Below, piece after piece: positions 7,032-14,128 of a DNA stretch of 26,363 nt (the stretch's first letter is position 1; each line of letters opens with the position of its first letter). The notes beneath the pieces are model-generated. The model worked only from the letters and a program-made list of their open reading frames with translations, did not search any database and was not told where the DNA came from. The DNA comes from a virus, in the IMG/VR virus record IMGVR_UViG_3300032288_000680, positions 1 to 26,363 of that record; one strand, written 5' to 3'. Position numbers and translations under genes: made by a program.

Positions 7032-7289
7032 TTATTCTTGTGGTGCTTGTTGTGCAGCCAATGCTGCAGCAACTGCTGCTGATACGGCATCATTAAATGC
7101 CTGTTGCTTTGCTGCTTCCGCTGCTTCTGCGGCTACTACTGCTGCTGCTTCGGCTTCTGCCTCGGCTACAACTCGTGCTGCCTCGGCTGCTTGGTCTGCT
7201 TCATATTGAGCAAACTCTTGGTCGTTCATCTCTCTGTCAATGACCTCATATGTTGCAAGGTCGTGGATTCTTACCATTGGTCTGCTCAT
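7032..7289 (-). CDS. Ala-rich coiled-coil tail-associated protein
   Basis: This 85-residue protein has an N-terminal segment typical of small phage proteins near tail fibres: MVRIHDLATYEVIDREMNDQ followed by EFAQYEAD. A continuous Ala/Glu-rich helix from about residue 32 to 80 (AEAARVVAEAEAEAAAVVAA) has strong coiled-coil potential. Similar short proteins downstream of fibre genes can be fibre assembly chaperones or fibre-tip partners, which is inference here. ATG at 7289 has GGAG about nine bases upstream, and the frame begins one base after the stop of the 165-aa gene. Composition is biased, so antisense frames remain open and should be ignored. Confidence 0.65.
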   Translation of the reverse strand: MSRPMVRIHDLATYEVIDREMNDQEFAQYEADQAAEAARVVAEAEAEAAAVVAAEAAEAAKQQAFNDAVSAAVAAALAAQQAPQE

Positions 7290-7290
7290 A

Positions 7291-7788
7291 TTATTTAACT
7301 CCGTAAAGTAGGACTGTTCCTGCTGAAAATGTAGAAGTGCCGTTTGATGTTGTAAATACTAAAGATGTTACTGCGTTTGTTCTATTCCATATACCAAATT
7401 CAACGCTTTGGTAATCTCCGCTGTCGCTATTTCCATAAAATTCAAATGGTTTGGCAGATGCAGTAGAAGCATAATTTGTTAATGAAAAATAAAAAGCAAA
7501 TTCTGCTGGATATGCGGTGGTTGCAGGACTTCTAGTTTGTATATTTGTACTTGTAATAGGGGTAGTTCCCGCATTTCCGTAAACCATAGCACGGGCGTAA
7601 CCTGAATTGCTATTAGGATTTATTCTTAAATCAGAACCTGAATTTAATTGAACCCCATAAATTACTGCTGCCAAATTATTATATGAACCACTAATTCCTG
7701 ATATTGTTGTTGAAGTTCCTGATAAACTAGTAGTAGACAATAAAGTCATACCACCAGTCTGTGCTGCTGGTACTTGGGTAAGCGCCAT
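7291..7788 (-). CDS. Probable fibre or receptor-binding domain protein
   Basis: This 165-residue protein is made of Ser/Thr/Gly/Asn-rich beta strands. It begins MALTQVPAAQTGGMTLLSTT, contains a middle segment with aromatic strands (AEFAFYFSLTNYAS, FEFYGNSDSGDYQSVEFGIW), and ends in FSAGTVLLYGVK. A terminal GTVxLYG strand is common in jelly-roll heads of phage fibres or appendage proteins. It starts at ATG coupled to the stop of the 100-aa gene through TAATG. No enzymatic motif is evident. The virion role rests on composition and fibre-gene neighbours; receptor binding is inference. Confidence 0.6.
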   Translation of the reverse strand: MALTQVPAAQTGGMTLLSTTSLSGTSTTISGISGSYNNLAAVIYGVQLNSGSDLRINPNSNSGYARAMVYGNAGTTPITSTNIQTRSPATTAYPAEFAFYFSLTNYASTASAKPFEFYGNSDSGDYQSVEFGIWNRTNAVTSLVFTTSNGTSTFSAGTVLLYGVK

Positions 7789-8090
7789 TAGTAAACCTCG
7801 TAACCTGCAATATGGAAATCAACTGTAGTTGTAGATGCAGAACCAGTAATGGTTTCACCATTGTAAACAATCTGCTCTAGGTCAACAAACTGTGTAGAGT
7901 TAGCAGCAACTGATATACCACCTAATAAAGGGATGGTGGCTAGATTTATAGTTGCAGTAACAGCAGATGAAGAGTCGTTAACAACAGCAATGTTAGTTAC
8001 GGCTACTGCTACGCCTGTTGGGGCTGTGTATAGGGTTGTGCTAGAGGTGCTTGCTGCACCTCTGAACAGGGTTATGGATGTATCTGACAT
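7788..8090 (-). CDS. Small beta-sandwich virion protein, paralogue-like of 9315-9644
   Basis: This 100-residue protein has regularly spaced beta strands: TTLYTAPTGVAVAVTNIAVV, SAVTATINLA, ISVAANSTQFVDLEQIVYNG and FHIAGYEVY. Its order of motifs (TLYTAPTG, then TNIAVVND, then ETITGSAST) parallels the 109-aa protein at 9315-9644 (TAYTVPSA, TITIANLG, DVVTVLAST). The two probably share an Ig-like or small beta-sandwich fold, and such proteins sit at phage tail tips or decorate fibres. AAAGGAATA precedes its ATG. Role inferred from fold and position. Confidence 0.6.
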   Translation of the reverse strand: MSDTSITLFRGAASTSSTTLYTAPTGVAVAVTNIAVVNDSSSAVTATINLATIPLLGGISVAANSTQFVDLEQIVYNGETITGSASTTTVDFHIAGYEVY

Positions 8091-8106
8091 TATTTATATT
8101 CCTTTT

Positions 8107-9315
8107 CTATGCCCAGGACACATTGCCTGTGCCTGCTGTAATTGTTGCAACAGTTGATGAACCATCTGTCGCAGTAGTTCCTGTTAATCCAGCGCCAATT
8201 GTAATTGTGCCAGCAGAAGTTAGGTATCTAAGAATAACAACTCCAGAACCACCATCACCACCAGTAGTGTTGCCAGAACCACCACCACCACCGCCTCCAC
8301 CGCCACCTGTGTTGGCTGTTCCTGCCTGTGCGGTATATCCTTGGTAGCCATTCCCACTACCACCTCTACCACCACCGCCAGCGCCACCACTACCAAAATC
8401 ATAACTACCGTTACCGCCTCCACCGCCACCGCCGCCTGCTCTAGTGACAGATGTACCAGTAATACTAGATGCTATACCAGTTCCTCCAGCACCACCAGTA
8501 CCTGAAGAAGTAGCATTAGCACCAACAGCACCAGCACCACCACCACCAGCACCGCCTTCATTTGCGGAAGAACCAGAATAATCTCCACCTTTAAAGCCTT
8601 GACCAGTTGTTGGTGCACCACCTACAGAACTACTATAAGCCGCTCCACCGCCTGAACCACCTGCTCCGCCATTAGCCGCGTATGAATAATTTCCAGCCTT
8701 ACCACCACCTATTGAAGTAATAGTGCTAAATACAGAGTTACTACCTGATGTGGCTGATGTAGAAGTACCAGTAGCACCAGTACCACCAGCACCAACTGTT
8801 ACTGTATAGTTTGTATTTTTTGCTACAAATAAAGCAGTTTCAACTGCAGATAATCCACCTGAAATATTTCCACTTCCATAAGAAGTTCTATAACCACCTG
8901 CACCTCCTCCGCCACCGCCTGGAGAGTTGTTACCATCATTACCGCCACCACCGCCTCCAGCAATAACAAGATAATCAACACTAAATAAATCAGCAGTAGT
9001 AACTGCTGCTGAAGTAATAGTTACCGATGACCCATTATAGTTATTACCACCAACTGTAAATGTATAAGATTTATTTGTAGTTAAACCTGTCATTGTAGCA
9101 GAAGTTGAAGTAGTAGTTGTAGATGTAGATGCTCCACCATTAGTTGATGCACCAGTTATTGTGTAACTTGTTGCAGAAGGACCAAGCGTACTTGGTGTAA
9201 AAGTAACTGTTGCTTCTAATGTTGTTGTACTTGGAGTAGCAGTTACAGTAGTAGGTGTAGTTGGTTTTGCGTAGTTTCTTTTATTTCCGCTTGTTCTAAT
9301 ATTTCCTGCAGCCAT
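8107..9315 (-). CDS. Gly-rich tail fibre protein with fibronectin type III-like domain
   Basis: This 402-residue protein has three parts. Residues about 15-110 look like a fibronectin type III domain (PTTVTATPSTTTLEATVTFT, then SATSYTITG, then LTTNKSYTFTVGGNNYNG). Residues about 115-365 are a glycine-rich region (VIAGGGGGGND, GAGGYRTSYG, GGGGGGGGNGSYD). The C-terminal strand SGVVILRYLTSA is followed by a short Thr/Gly-rich tail ending VSWA. The DYLVIAGGGGGG...VVILRY frame is a recurring phage fibre-tip module, in which a polyglycine sandwich displays host-binding loops. ATG is coupled to the previous stop by TAATG. It is a likely receptor-recognition protein; variability in the Gly loops could drive host range. 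Confidence 0.75.
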   Translation of the reverse strand: MAAGNIRTSGNKRNYAKPTTPTTVTATPSTTTLEATVTFTPSTLGPSATSYTITGASTNGGASTSTTTTSTSATMTGLTTNKSYTFTVGGNNYNGSSVTITSAAVTTADLFSVDYLVIAGGGGGGNDGNNSPGGGGGGAGGYRTSYGSGNISGGLSAVETALFVAKNTNYTVTVGAGGTGATGTSTSATSGSNSVFSTITSIGGGKAGNYSYAANGGAGGSGGGAAYSSSVGGAPTTGQGFKGGDYSGSSANEGGAGGGGAGAVGANATSSGTGGAGGTGIASSITGTSVTRAGGGGGGGGNGSYDFGSGGAGGGGRGGSGNGYQGYTAQAGTANTGGGGGGGGGGSGNTTGGDGGSGVVILRYLTSAGTITIGAGLTGTTATDGSSTVATITAGTGNVSWA

Positions 9316-9644
9316 TATGCAATCTCGCTTCCGAATAGATTAAATGCCATTGTTGCTGTACTTGCCAAAACGGTTACGACATCAGTGGCATCCATTGTCA
9401 TACCCAAAGTTAATGTTTCTGTATCTTGTGGGGCTATATTGGCATCATAAACAACATAGTGTTTATTCTCCAAAGTTGCTCCATTCGGTCTGACCGCTAT
9501 TCTATATGTAGCAGGGGCAGGACCTAGGTTGGCAATCGTAATAGTTGATATTACAGTTTCCGTAGCCGAAGGCACGGTATATGCCGTTGTTGCTGTGCTT
9601 GCTGCTGGGTTTACCTGACCCAGGACTTTATATGTTGCAGCCAA
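9315..9644 (-). CDS. Small beta-sandwich virion protein with TTG start
   Basis: This 109-residue protein contains beta strands (TAYTVPSATETVISTITIAN, TYRIAVRPNG, TLTLGMTMDATDVVTVLAST) and no catalytic motif. The start is TTG at 9644: no nearby ATG exists in frame, and GGAG lies six bases upstream. Its stop shares bases with the ATG of the Gly-rich fibre gene. Motif order resembles that of the 100-aa protein downstream, so an old duplication is plausible. Proteins of this size and fold between fibre genes are often fibre-base or decoration subunits; this is inferred from neighbours. Confidence 0.62.
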   Translation of the reverse strand: MAATYKVLGQVNPAASTATTAYTVPSATETVISTITIANLGPAPATYRIAVRPNGATLENKHYVVYDANIAPQDTETLTLGMTMDATDVVTVLASTATMAFNLFGSEIA

Positions 9645-9645
9645 G

Positions 9646-11346
9646 TTAGGCTCCCATCAGTAGTAGTGGATTAAACGTTTCACCAGATGCTGCTGCTCCT
9701 GTTGAAGCAGAGGTGATTCTACCGTTAACATCAACGGTAATAGTAGAGAGGGTGTAGGTTCCTGCAGCCACACCAGTTGTATTTAGGGCTAAGGTTACAG
9801 AACCAGAGGTTCCTCCACCTGTTAAGCCAGTACCAGCAGTTACTCCAGTTATATCTCCTGGATTAGGAGCAGACCATACAAGTCCTGAAGTTGTTGCTGA
9901 GTCAACAGATAAAACATATCCAGCAGTTGAAGCCACTGGTAAAATTACATAGGTATCATTTGCACTACCAACAATTAAATCACCCTTTGCTTGAATATCA
10001 GTTTTATTAACCGCATTAGCAGCATTAGATTGTTGGGCATAATACTTAGCAGAATACTCTGAACCATCTACTGTGCCAGTAGTTTTAGTTGCCCAATCCT
10101 GAGCAAGGGTTGCAGATGTAGCCGCACTAGATGCACTAGTTGCTGCTGCTGTAGCCGAAGTGGCTGACGCTGTAGCAGATGTAGCAGATGCAGTCGCAGA
10201 TGTGGCTGAAGCAGTGGCACTTGTAGCCGATGCTGTCGCACTTGTTGCAGAACTTGTCGCTGAAGTAGCAGCACTAGATGCTGAGGTAGCAGCCGATGTT
10301 GCACTGGTAGCAGCACTAGTTGCGGAAGTAATAATAGTAGCAACTGAGTTAGCAGCAGCGGTAGCACTTGCAGCAGCGCTTGTAGCGCTAGTTGCAGCAG
10401 CAGTAGCAGAGGCAGCAGCCGATGTGGCTGATGTTGCTGCAGCAGTTGCGCTAGTTGCAGAGGCAGTAGCACTTGTAGCGGAAGCAGTTGCTGATGTAGC
10501 AGATGCTGTTGCTGAAGTGGCTGAACTGGTTGCACTAGTTGCTGCACTTGATGCTGATGTGGCAGCAGATGAAGCACTAGTAGCAGCGCTTGACGCTGAA
10601 GTAGATGCTGCAGTTGCAGAGCCTAGAATGCTATCTACGTAATCCTTTGGAGTAGCAGATGATGTTGACATACCTGCGCTAGACAGACCAGTAATAACTG
10701 GGCTACCTGAAATAGTAGGGCTTGTTAAAGTTTTATTAGTTAATGTTTGAGCAAGAGTATCAAGAACAACATTACCTGTAGCATTAGGCAAAGTAATTGT
10801 TCTATCTGCAGTTGGGTCAGTTACTGTAAGTGTGGTCTCAAAAGCATCAGCAGTAGCACCCTCAAATATAATAGAGGTAAACTCTGCACCAGCACCAGCA
10901 GTAATTGTTGGACCAGTAATTGTAGGAGTAGTTAAAGTCTTATTTAAAAGTGTTTGAGTATCAGTAGTTCCAACTACAGATGAAGTAGAGGCAATGCCGT
11001 GTACGTTAGAAGACAATTCAATATGCGTGTTGGCTTCTTGTAAGTCACGACCAATAATCATATGTCGAACTACTGCACCAGCAGAGTGTGCTTGAGCACC
11101 ACTTACTGTGTCAATACTTCTAGTAATGTTAAGGATATTACCTGAACCTGAGTAGTCGCTTACATCTACAATTTCTTCAAGGGCTGTATCTGGGTCAATA
11201 ACAACCGTATAGGTTTGACCTGCTGTAGGTGTCTTACCACCCATTAGGTTAACGCCAGAACCTACTGTCATAGTTAAAGCACCAGATGTGATGGCGCTAG
11301 TTAGTGTGGTCTGTTGTGCTCGTGATGAGTATTTTCTAGTTGTCAT
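9646..11346 (-). CDS. Tail fibre protein with Ala/Ser/Thr heptad repeats
   Basis: This 566-residue protein has an N-terminal region of Ser/Thr-rich strands resembling a particle-attachment domain (TVGSGVNLMGGKTP, EEIVDVSDYSG, VVRHMIIGRDLQ). A middle segment follows with repeated TLTNKTLTSPTISG-type strands and DRTITLPNATGNVVLDT, both common in phage fibres. A long (SAATSAT)n heptad array spans residues about 244-412, and a C-terminal beta region ends FNPLLLMGA. The array resembles the side tail fibre Stf of lambda and probably forms a trimeric rod. ATG has AGGAAC upstream. Its stop lies one base before the next gene's TTG. Confidence 0.82.
   Translation of the reverse strand: MTTRKYSSRAQQTTLTSAITSGALTMTVGSGVNLMGGKTPTAGQTYTVVIDPDTALEEIVDVSDYSGSGNILNITRSIDTVSGAQAHSAGAVVRHMIIGRDLQEANTHIELSSNVHGIASTSSVVGTTDTQTLLNKTLTTPTITGPTITAGAGAEFTSIIFEGATADAFETTLTVTDPTADRTITLPNATGNVVLDTLAQTLTNKTLTSPTISGSPVITGLSSAGMSTSSATPKDYVDSILGSATAASTSASSAATSASSAATSASSAATSATSSATSATASATSATASATSATASATSATAAATSATSAAASATAAATSATSAAASATAAANSVATIITSATSAATSATSAATSASSAATSATSSATSATASATSATASATSATASATSATASATSATAAATSASSAATSATLAQDWATKTTGTVDGSEYSAKYYAQQSNAANAVNKTDIQAKGDLIVGSANDTYVILPVASTAGYVLSVDSATTSGLVWSAPNPGDITGVTAGTGLTGGGTSGSVTLALNTTGVAAGTYTLSTITVDVNGRITSASTGAAASGETFNPLLLMGA
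10110..10617 (-). repeat. Heptad (21-nt) repeat array with internal block duplication
   Basis: These bases encode about 24 seven-residue units of the form SAATSAT, SSATSAT, ASATSAT or AAATSAT. The block running from SAATSASSAATSAT through four ASATSAT-like units occurs twice, separated by a divergent spacer (AAANSVATIITSAT). The nucleotide units are 21 bases long but differ by synonymous changes, which suggests older expansion rather than recent slippage. Length variation here would change fibre length. Confidence 0.85.
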
Positions 11347-11358
11347 TTATGTTCCTAT

Positions 11359-12288
11359 TTAGAGGGAGTAGTGGACGCGGATAGGATATTTGTCTTGTTG
11401 CTTTTTAATTTCTTCATTTAGTCGTTGACTATACAAAGCGTAAATACTTTTAGTAAGAGATTGAGATGAACCATATGGACGTTTGTTATCTGTCTCATCA
11501 GCCTGTGGGCTAACCATTGACGCACGTGCTGGGTCAAGGTTAGTAAGCAAACGATAGGTAGCCCCAAGGATTGTTAAGTCTTTACAAGAATCAGGTAATC
11601 CAGTTTGTGTTGCAAAATCTTGAGCGTTGTCTGTAAATACATCAGGGTCTGTAGAGTAAACAATTTGAATAGTACGACCAGATGGAACACGGTCATAGAT
11701 TGATATAGTCTGACCTGTACTAAATGCAGTGGTATTAGCATTGTTATCGAATCGCCAAGAACGGATAGGAACCCATTCTTTACTAGCACCAATTGATTGA
11801 TAGGCAACTGCTAAAATATTACGAATGTTTAATGAGTCACCAGTAGCAGGTATCTTAAAGGCTGCAACAGCAGCATTAGAAGTAATAGTAGTTGTAGCAG
11901 CGGCAAAGATACTAGAGCCTAAAGCATTGATAGTATCGTTAATTGCTCTCTTAATTGTAAATCTTGGAAAAGTAGGAGAGATAGTTACCTTAGTATCAGC
12001 AGTGTGTGTAGCAGCAGTAGTTCCTAAGTATCCTCTACCATATGGAGCAACGGTTGCAGTGTTACCAACTCGGTCATAAGTATCTATCCAAAGTAACTCT
12101 TCATCAATCTCAATAATACCTTTACCTACGTTGTCTGTTGAGCCTAGGCTAAGAGATGTAGGAGATGTACTAGGTGATGTGGTTGTAGTAACTGCAGTCT
12201 TAAGATAGGTAGAACGGTCTTGAGTTAACGTGTATCCAGATAAGTTCATAGATACTTCATCAATCATACTAGTTAATGTAGTTGCCAT
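11359..12288 (-). CDS. Probable head-tail connector or tail structural protein
   Basis: This 309-residue protein starts with a helix (TLTSMIDEVSMNLSGY). A beta segment follows (GIIEIDEELLWIDTYDRVGN, VAPYGRGYLGTTAATHTADT), then FPRFTIKRAINDTINALG. The C-terminal helical part has CKDLTILGATYRLLTNLDPA and a basic end. The motif order of a short beta-roll with GRG..GT..A.H followed by amphipathic helices is found in adaptor-like proteins of several short-tailed phages; I cannot name a family. It lies between the small basic genes behind the capsid and the first fibre gene, where connector or fibre-anchoring proteins are expected. ATG is coupled to the previous gene by TAATG. Confidence 0.55.
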   Translation of the reverse strand: MATTLTSMIDEVSMNLSGYTLTQDRSTYLKTAVTTTTSPSTSPTSLSLGSTDNVGKGIIEIDEELLWIDTYDRVGNTATVAPYGRGYLGTTAATHTADTKVTISPTFPRFTIKRAINDTINALGSSIFAAATTTITSNAAVAAFKIPATGDSLNIRNILAVAYQSIGASKEWVPIRSWRFDNNANTTAFSTGQTISIYDRVPSGRTIQIVYSTDPDVFTDNAQDFATQTGLPDSCKDLTILGATYRLLTNLDPARASMVSPQADETDNKRPYGSSQSLTKSIYALYSQRLNEEIKKQQDKYPIRVHYSL

Positions 12289-12542
12289 TATATGTTTATG
12301 CTCCTTAACGCAACAACTGCAGACTTACCAGATGTTCCAGCGAGTTCATTACATATAGCATTAAGACCTTTATAGTCATTAGGTTGACGAGAGCCACTAG
12401 CCTTTATATTAAGAGCACCAATGATTCCTTTACCAGATGTACTGGCATACGCATTAGCGGCACCTTGGTCCGCTTTGCCAGTTGTCCCAGCAAGACGATT
12501 AAGTTCTGCGTTTAAACTACTACCTTCTTTACCAAGTGCCAT
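12288..12542 (-). CDS. Small phage protein with duplicated LAGT(T/S)GK motif
   Basis: This 84-residue protein has two copies of a short element: LNAELNRLAGTTGK near residues 10-23 and LNAICNELAGTSGK near 60-73. Between them is another Gly-rich unit (ASTSGKGIIGALNIKAS). The repeats suggest a small virion or decoration protein built from tandem helical-loop units, as seen in short structural genes of other tailed phages. Its ATG is preceded by AGGATAAATA, and its stop overlaps the start of the 309-aa gene (TAATG). No catalytic motif is present, and function remains unproven. Confidence 0.6.
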   Translation of the reverse strand: MALGKEGSSLNAELNRLAGTTGKADQGAANAYASTSGKGIIGALNIKASGSRQPNDYKGLNAICNELAGTSGKSAVVALRSINI

Positions 12543-12554
12543 TATTTATCCTAT

Positions 12555-12839
12555 CTATTTTTTATTACGAGCAGATATTGCTTTGGCTTTACGCTTTGCG
12601 TCAGCCTTTGAACTAGCACCCCATGCTTGCAGTGATAGTAATAATCTTGTTGGTTCACCATTAGGTTTACGTTCAGGTCCTGGCATACCACCCATACGGG
12701 CTAAGAATGAGGCTCTACGGGGGTTATCACCGCTCTTTACAGGTGCCTTGAGGGTTCCACCCTTGTAGGATGCTCTGCCCTTCGCATTCAGGCCACCCTT
12801 AGGGTTCTTGCCTTCTTTACGTGTCCACGCTGCGGTCAT
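12555..12839 (-). CDS. Basic conserved phage protein, DUF6321-like
   Basis: This 94-residue, very basic protein has AAWTRKEGKNPKGGLNAKGR at residues 3-22, then LKAPVKSGDNPRR, SFLARMGGMPGP and TRLLLSLQAWG. The TRKEGKNPxGGLNxKGR and SFxARMxGM elements match my memory of DUF6321-type proteins found in many phages; I could not search to confirm this. Function is unknown; the charge suggests nucleic-acid binding or packaging in the head. ATG at 12839 overlaps the TGA of the upstream 52-aa gene (ATGA), so the two are probably translated together. It belongs to a run of five small basic genes. Confidence 0.7.
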   Translation of the reverse strand: MTAAWTRKEGKNPKGGLNAKGRASYKGGTLKAPVKSGDNPRRASFLARMGGMPGPERKPNGEPTRLLLSLQAWGASSKADAKRKAKAISARNKK

Positions 12840-12994
12840 TTCTTGCCCCTTGAAACCGCCGCATTATCTACAAGATTTGGATAAGGTCTACCAGCCTTTT
12901 TGGCTCTAGCCTTAGCAGCAGATTTTTGCAATGGTGTTAACTTAGTAGATGTTTTCTTAGGATTCTTTTTATCCCAAAATGCTACTTTCTTCAT
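12836..12994 (-). CDS. Very small basic protein (52 aa), conserved-phage type
   Basis: An ATG at 12994 opens a 52-residue frame beginning MKKVAFWDKKNPKKTSTKLT and ending AGRPYPNLVDNAAVSRGKK. About a third of the residues are Lys or Arg, with a helical middle (QKSAAKARAKK). The KVAFWDKKNP start and AGRPYPNLVDN element look like a conserved small phage protein I have seen near capsid genes, though I cannot name a family. It has a strong ribosome binding site (AAGGGGAG). ATGA overlaps connect it to both neighbours. A DNA-binding head protein is plausible but not shown. Confidence 0.75.
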   Translation of the reverse strand: MKKVAFWDKKNPKKTSTKLTPLQKSAAKARAKKAGRPYPNLVDNAAVSRGKK

Positions 12995-13134
12995 TTACTC
13001 CCCTTAATTATATCCCCAGTTTTAGGGTCTCTTTGGACTTTGACAGTTCCATCCTTACGCAAGGTAAGGATGAGACCATCCCGCATAATAGTTTTATTAA
13101 AACTATCGTGACGCACAAATTGACCTGATGACAT
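12991..13134 (-). CDS. Small hypothetical protein (47 aa)
   Basis: ATG at 13134 opens a 47-residue frame: MSSGQFVRHDSFNKTIMRDG, then LILTLRKDGTVKVQRDPKTG and the end DIIKGSK. The second half has alternating hydrophobic and basic residues and looks like a small beta-hairpin. Its stop TGA overlaps the ATG of the 52-aa gene by one base step (ATGA), and its start overlaps the stop of the 73-aa gene (TAATG). The interlocked position and absence of other coding frames make it probably real. Function unknown. Confidence 0.65.
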   Translation of the reverse strand: MSSGQFVRHDSFNKTIMRDGLILTLRKDGTVKVQRDPKTGDIIKGSK

Positions 13135-13355
13135 TACTTTTTCTTTACCCCAGGAGTAGTACGAGTACTAGGCATAAACATTCCTGGATACTTTTTCTCA
13201 AGTGCTTTCTTAGCATCAGCATTGGCTTTAGCCATACCTTTAGGAGATATCTGTTTTTGATATTCCTTCATTGCTGCTTCGCCTTTTAAAGGTACACTAA
13301 ACTTAGGGTCTAGGTTTTTAACCTTTTTCTTAGGCACATCATACATCTTATCCAT
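13134..13355 (-). CDS. Small basic protein (73 aa)
   Basis: This 73-residue protein is rich in Lys and has MDKMYDVPKKKVKNLDPKFS, a helix with EAAMKEYQKQISPKGMAKAN, and ALEKKYPGMFMPSTRTTPG followed by KKK. The KKYPGMFMPS element and dispersed Lys patches suggest DNA or capsid contacts. It belongs to the basic-protein cluster and starts at ATG one base after the stop of the 51-aa gene. No membrane segment, Cys cluster or catalytic motif is visible. Function unknown. Confidence 0.65.
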   Translation of the reverse strand: MDKMYDVPKKKVKNLDPKFSVPLKGEAAMKEYQKQISPKGMAKANADAKKALEKKYPGMFMPSTRTTPGVKKK

Positions 13356-13356
13356 A

Positions 13357-13512
13357 CTACTTCTTCTTGCCCATTTTCTTCATACCCATTTTCATTTCTT
13401 TTGCTTTCATAGACTTTGATTCCATCTTCTCACCCATCTTGTAAGCAGCCTTTTTTGCAGCAGCCTTACCTTTAGCGGTGTATGGGAATTTTTTGTTTCC
13501 TACTTTTGGCAT
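13357..13512 (-). CDS. Lys/Met-rich small basic protein (51 aa)
   Basis: ATG at 13512 opens a 51-residue frame beginning MPKVGNKKFPYTAKGKAAAK and ending in KMGMKKMGKKK. The MPKVGxKKFPYTAKGKAAAKKAA start is a pattern I recognise from small phage proteins near capsid genes, without a known function. Its Met and Lys content is extreme, about 37 percent Lys and 18 percent Met by eye. Its start shares bases with the stop of the 102-aa gene (TAATG). A nucleoprotein role in packaging is a guess. Confidence 0.7.
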   Translation of the reverse strand: MPKVGNKKFPYTAKGKAAAKKAAYKMGEKMESKSMKAKEMKMGMKKMGKKK

Positions 13513-13820
13513 TATATTTGTCCAATCTCTTTAAGTACTTCTACGGATTTTTTATTTATATCTTTTGCTTTTGGCATAGTCTCTGAGTTATAGGCTTTGC
13601 CTAAAGTCTCAGATGCTTTGTGTGCTGCTACTATATCTTTCATTCTGGTACCAGCAGGTTGTATCCCTTGTGACCTAGCATCGCGGTATGCCTGTAGTTC
13701 AGAATTCCATTTTTTATCTGGTATATCTCGTCCAGCATCTCCAGAGTTCATCTGAAGTCCCAACCCTTTACAACCAAAACATCCATCAACTGGAGTTGGA
13801 TGATGTTCCCAATGTTTCAT
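13512..13820 (-). CDS. CxxC-containing phage protein of unknown function
   Basis: This 102-residue protein begins MKHWEHHPTPVDGCFGCKGL. Its H5/H6 plus the CFGC knuckle at 14-17 could bind one zinc ion, which would make a compact N-terminal zinc-binding module. Downstream are KWNSELQAYRDARSQGIQPA (about 37-56), a segment typical of small phage head-region proteins, and a helical Lys-rich C-terminus. AGGGACAT precedes the ATG, and its stop overlaps the 51-aa gene. It sits between the 91-aa protein and the basic cluster. Function unknown. Confidence 0.65.
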   Translation of the reverse strand: MKHWEHHPTPVDGCFGCKGLGLQMNSGDAGRDIPDKKWNSELQAYRDARSQGIQPAGTRMKDIVAAHKASETLGKAYNSETMPKAKDINKKSVEVLKEIGQI

Positions 13821-13826
13821 ATGTCC

Positions 13827-14102
13827 CTACTCTGCTGTAAAATTACTTTCTGTTATTCCTATACTTGCTGCTATCATTGCTGTTTTAATAGCATCAGTAA
13901 TTCCTTTGTGTATACAGCCACCCATATAGTAAGCAGTATAAGTTTCTAAATCATCTTGTGCTGGGTACTGGGTTAATGAATAAACACCAGCATTATTAAT
14001 AACTGTATAGCCTTTAGTTCTTTGAGTAAAGAATTGGAACAGTCTGTGACCACCTATTAACCCCTGTTCTAAGGTAGGTGTTAGAAATGTGTACGTTGCC
14101 AT
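13827..14102 (-). CDS. Small structural-region protein (91 aa)
   Basis: The start chosen is ATG at 14102, preceded by a near-consensus AAGGAGA three bases upstream. A TTG at 14162 would add 20 residues but would read through the capsid-downstream hairpin and lacks a ribosome binding site. The 91-residue product begins MATYTFLTPTLEQGLIGGHR and has aromatic beta strands (LFQFFTQRTKGYTVIN, VYSLTQYP, TYTAYYMGGCIHKG) and an Ala-rich helix. Its position directly downstream of the major capsid gene fits a head-completion or decoration protein, but no family is recognised. Confidence 0.6.
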   Translation of the reverse strand: MATYTFLTPTLEQGLIGGHRLFQFFTQRTKGYTVINNAGVYSLTQYPAQDDLETYTAYYMGGCIHKGITDAIKTAMIAASIGITESNFTAE

Positions 14103-14128
14103 TATTCTCCTTAATGAATTTACTGTAA

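Noticed and set aside
8078-8429. Pro-rich + strand frame and an alternative - strand frame at the Gly-rich fibre
   Set aside because: Polyglycine codons produce polyproline in antisense and Val/Ala-rich text in shifted frames; the 402-aa fibre explains the region.
10110-10617. CRISPR-like regular repeat
   Set aside because: Units are 21 bases without unique spacers, run contiguously within a coding frame and translate to a heptad array.
10160-10642. Long + strand frame rich in Ala, Val and Asp opposite the fibre heptad array
   Set aside because: It is a shadow of the repeat: the SAATSAT codons give stop-free antisense. It has no neighbours on the + strand and no ribosome binding site.
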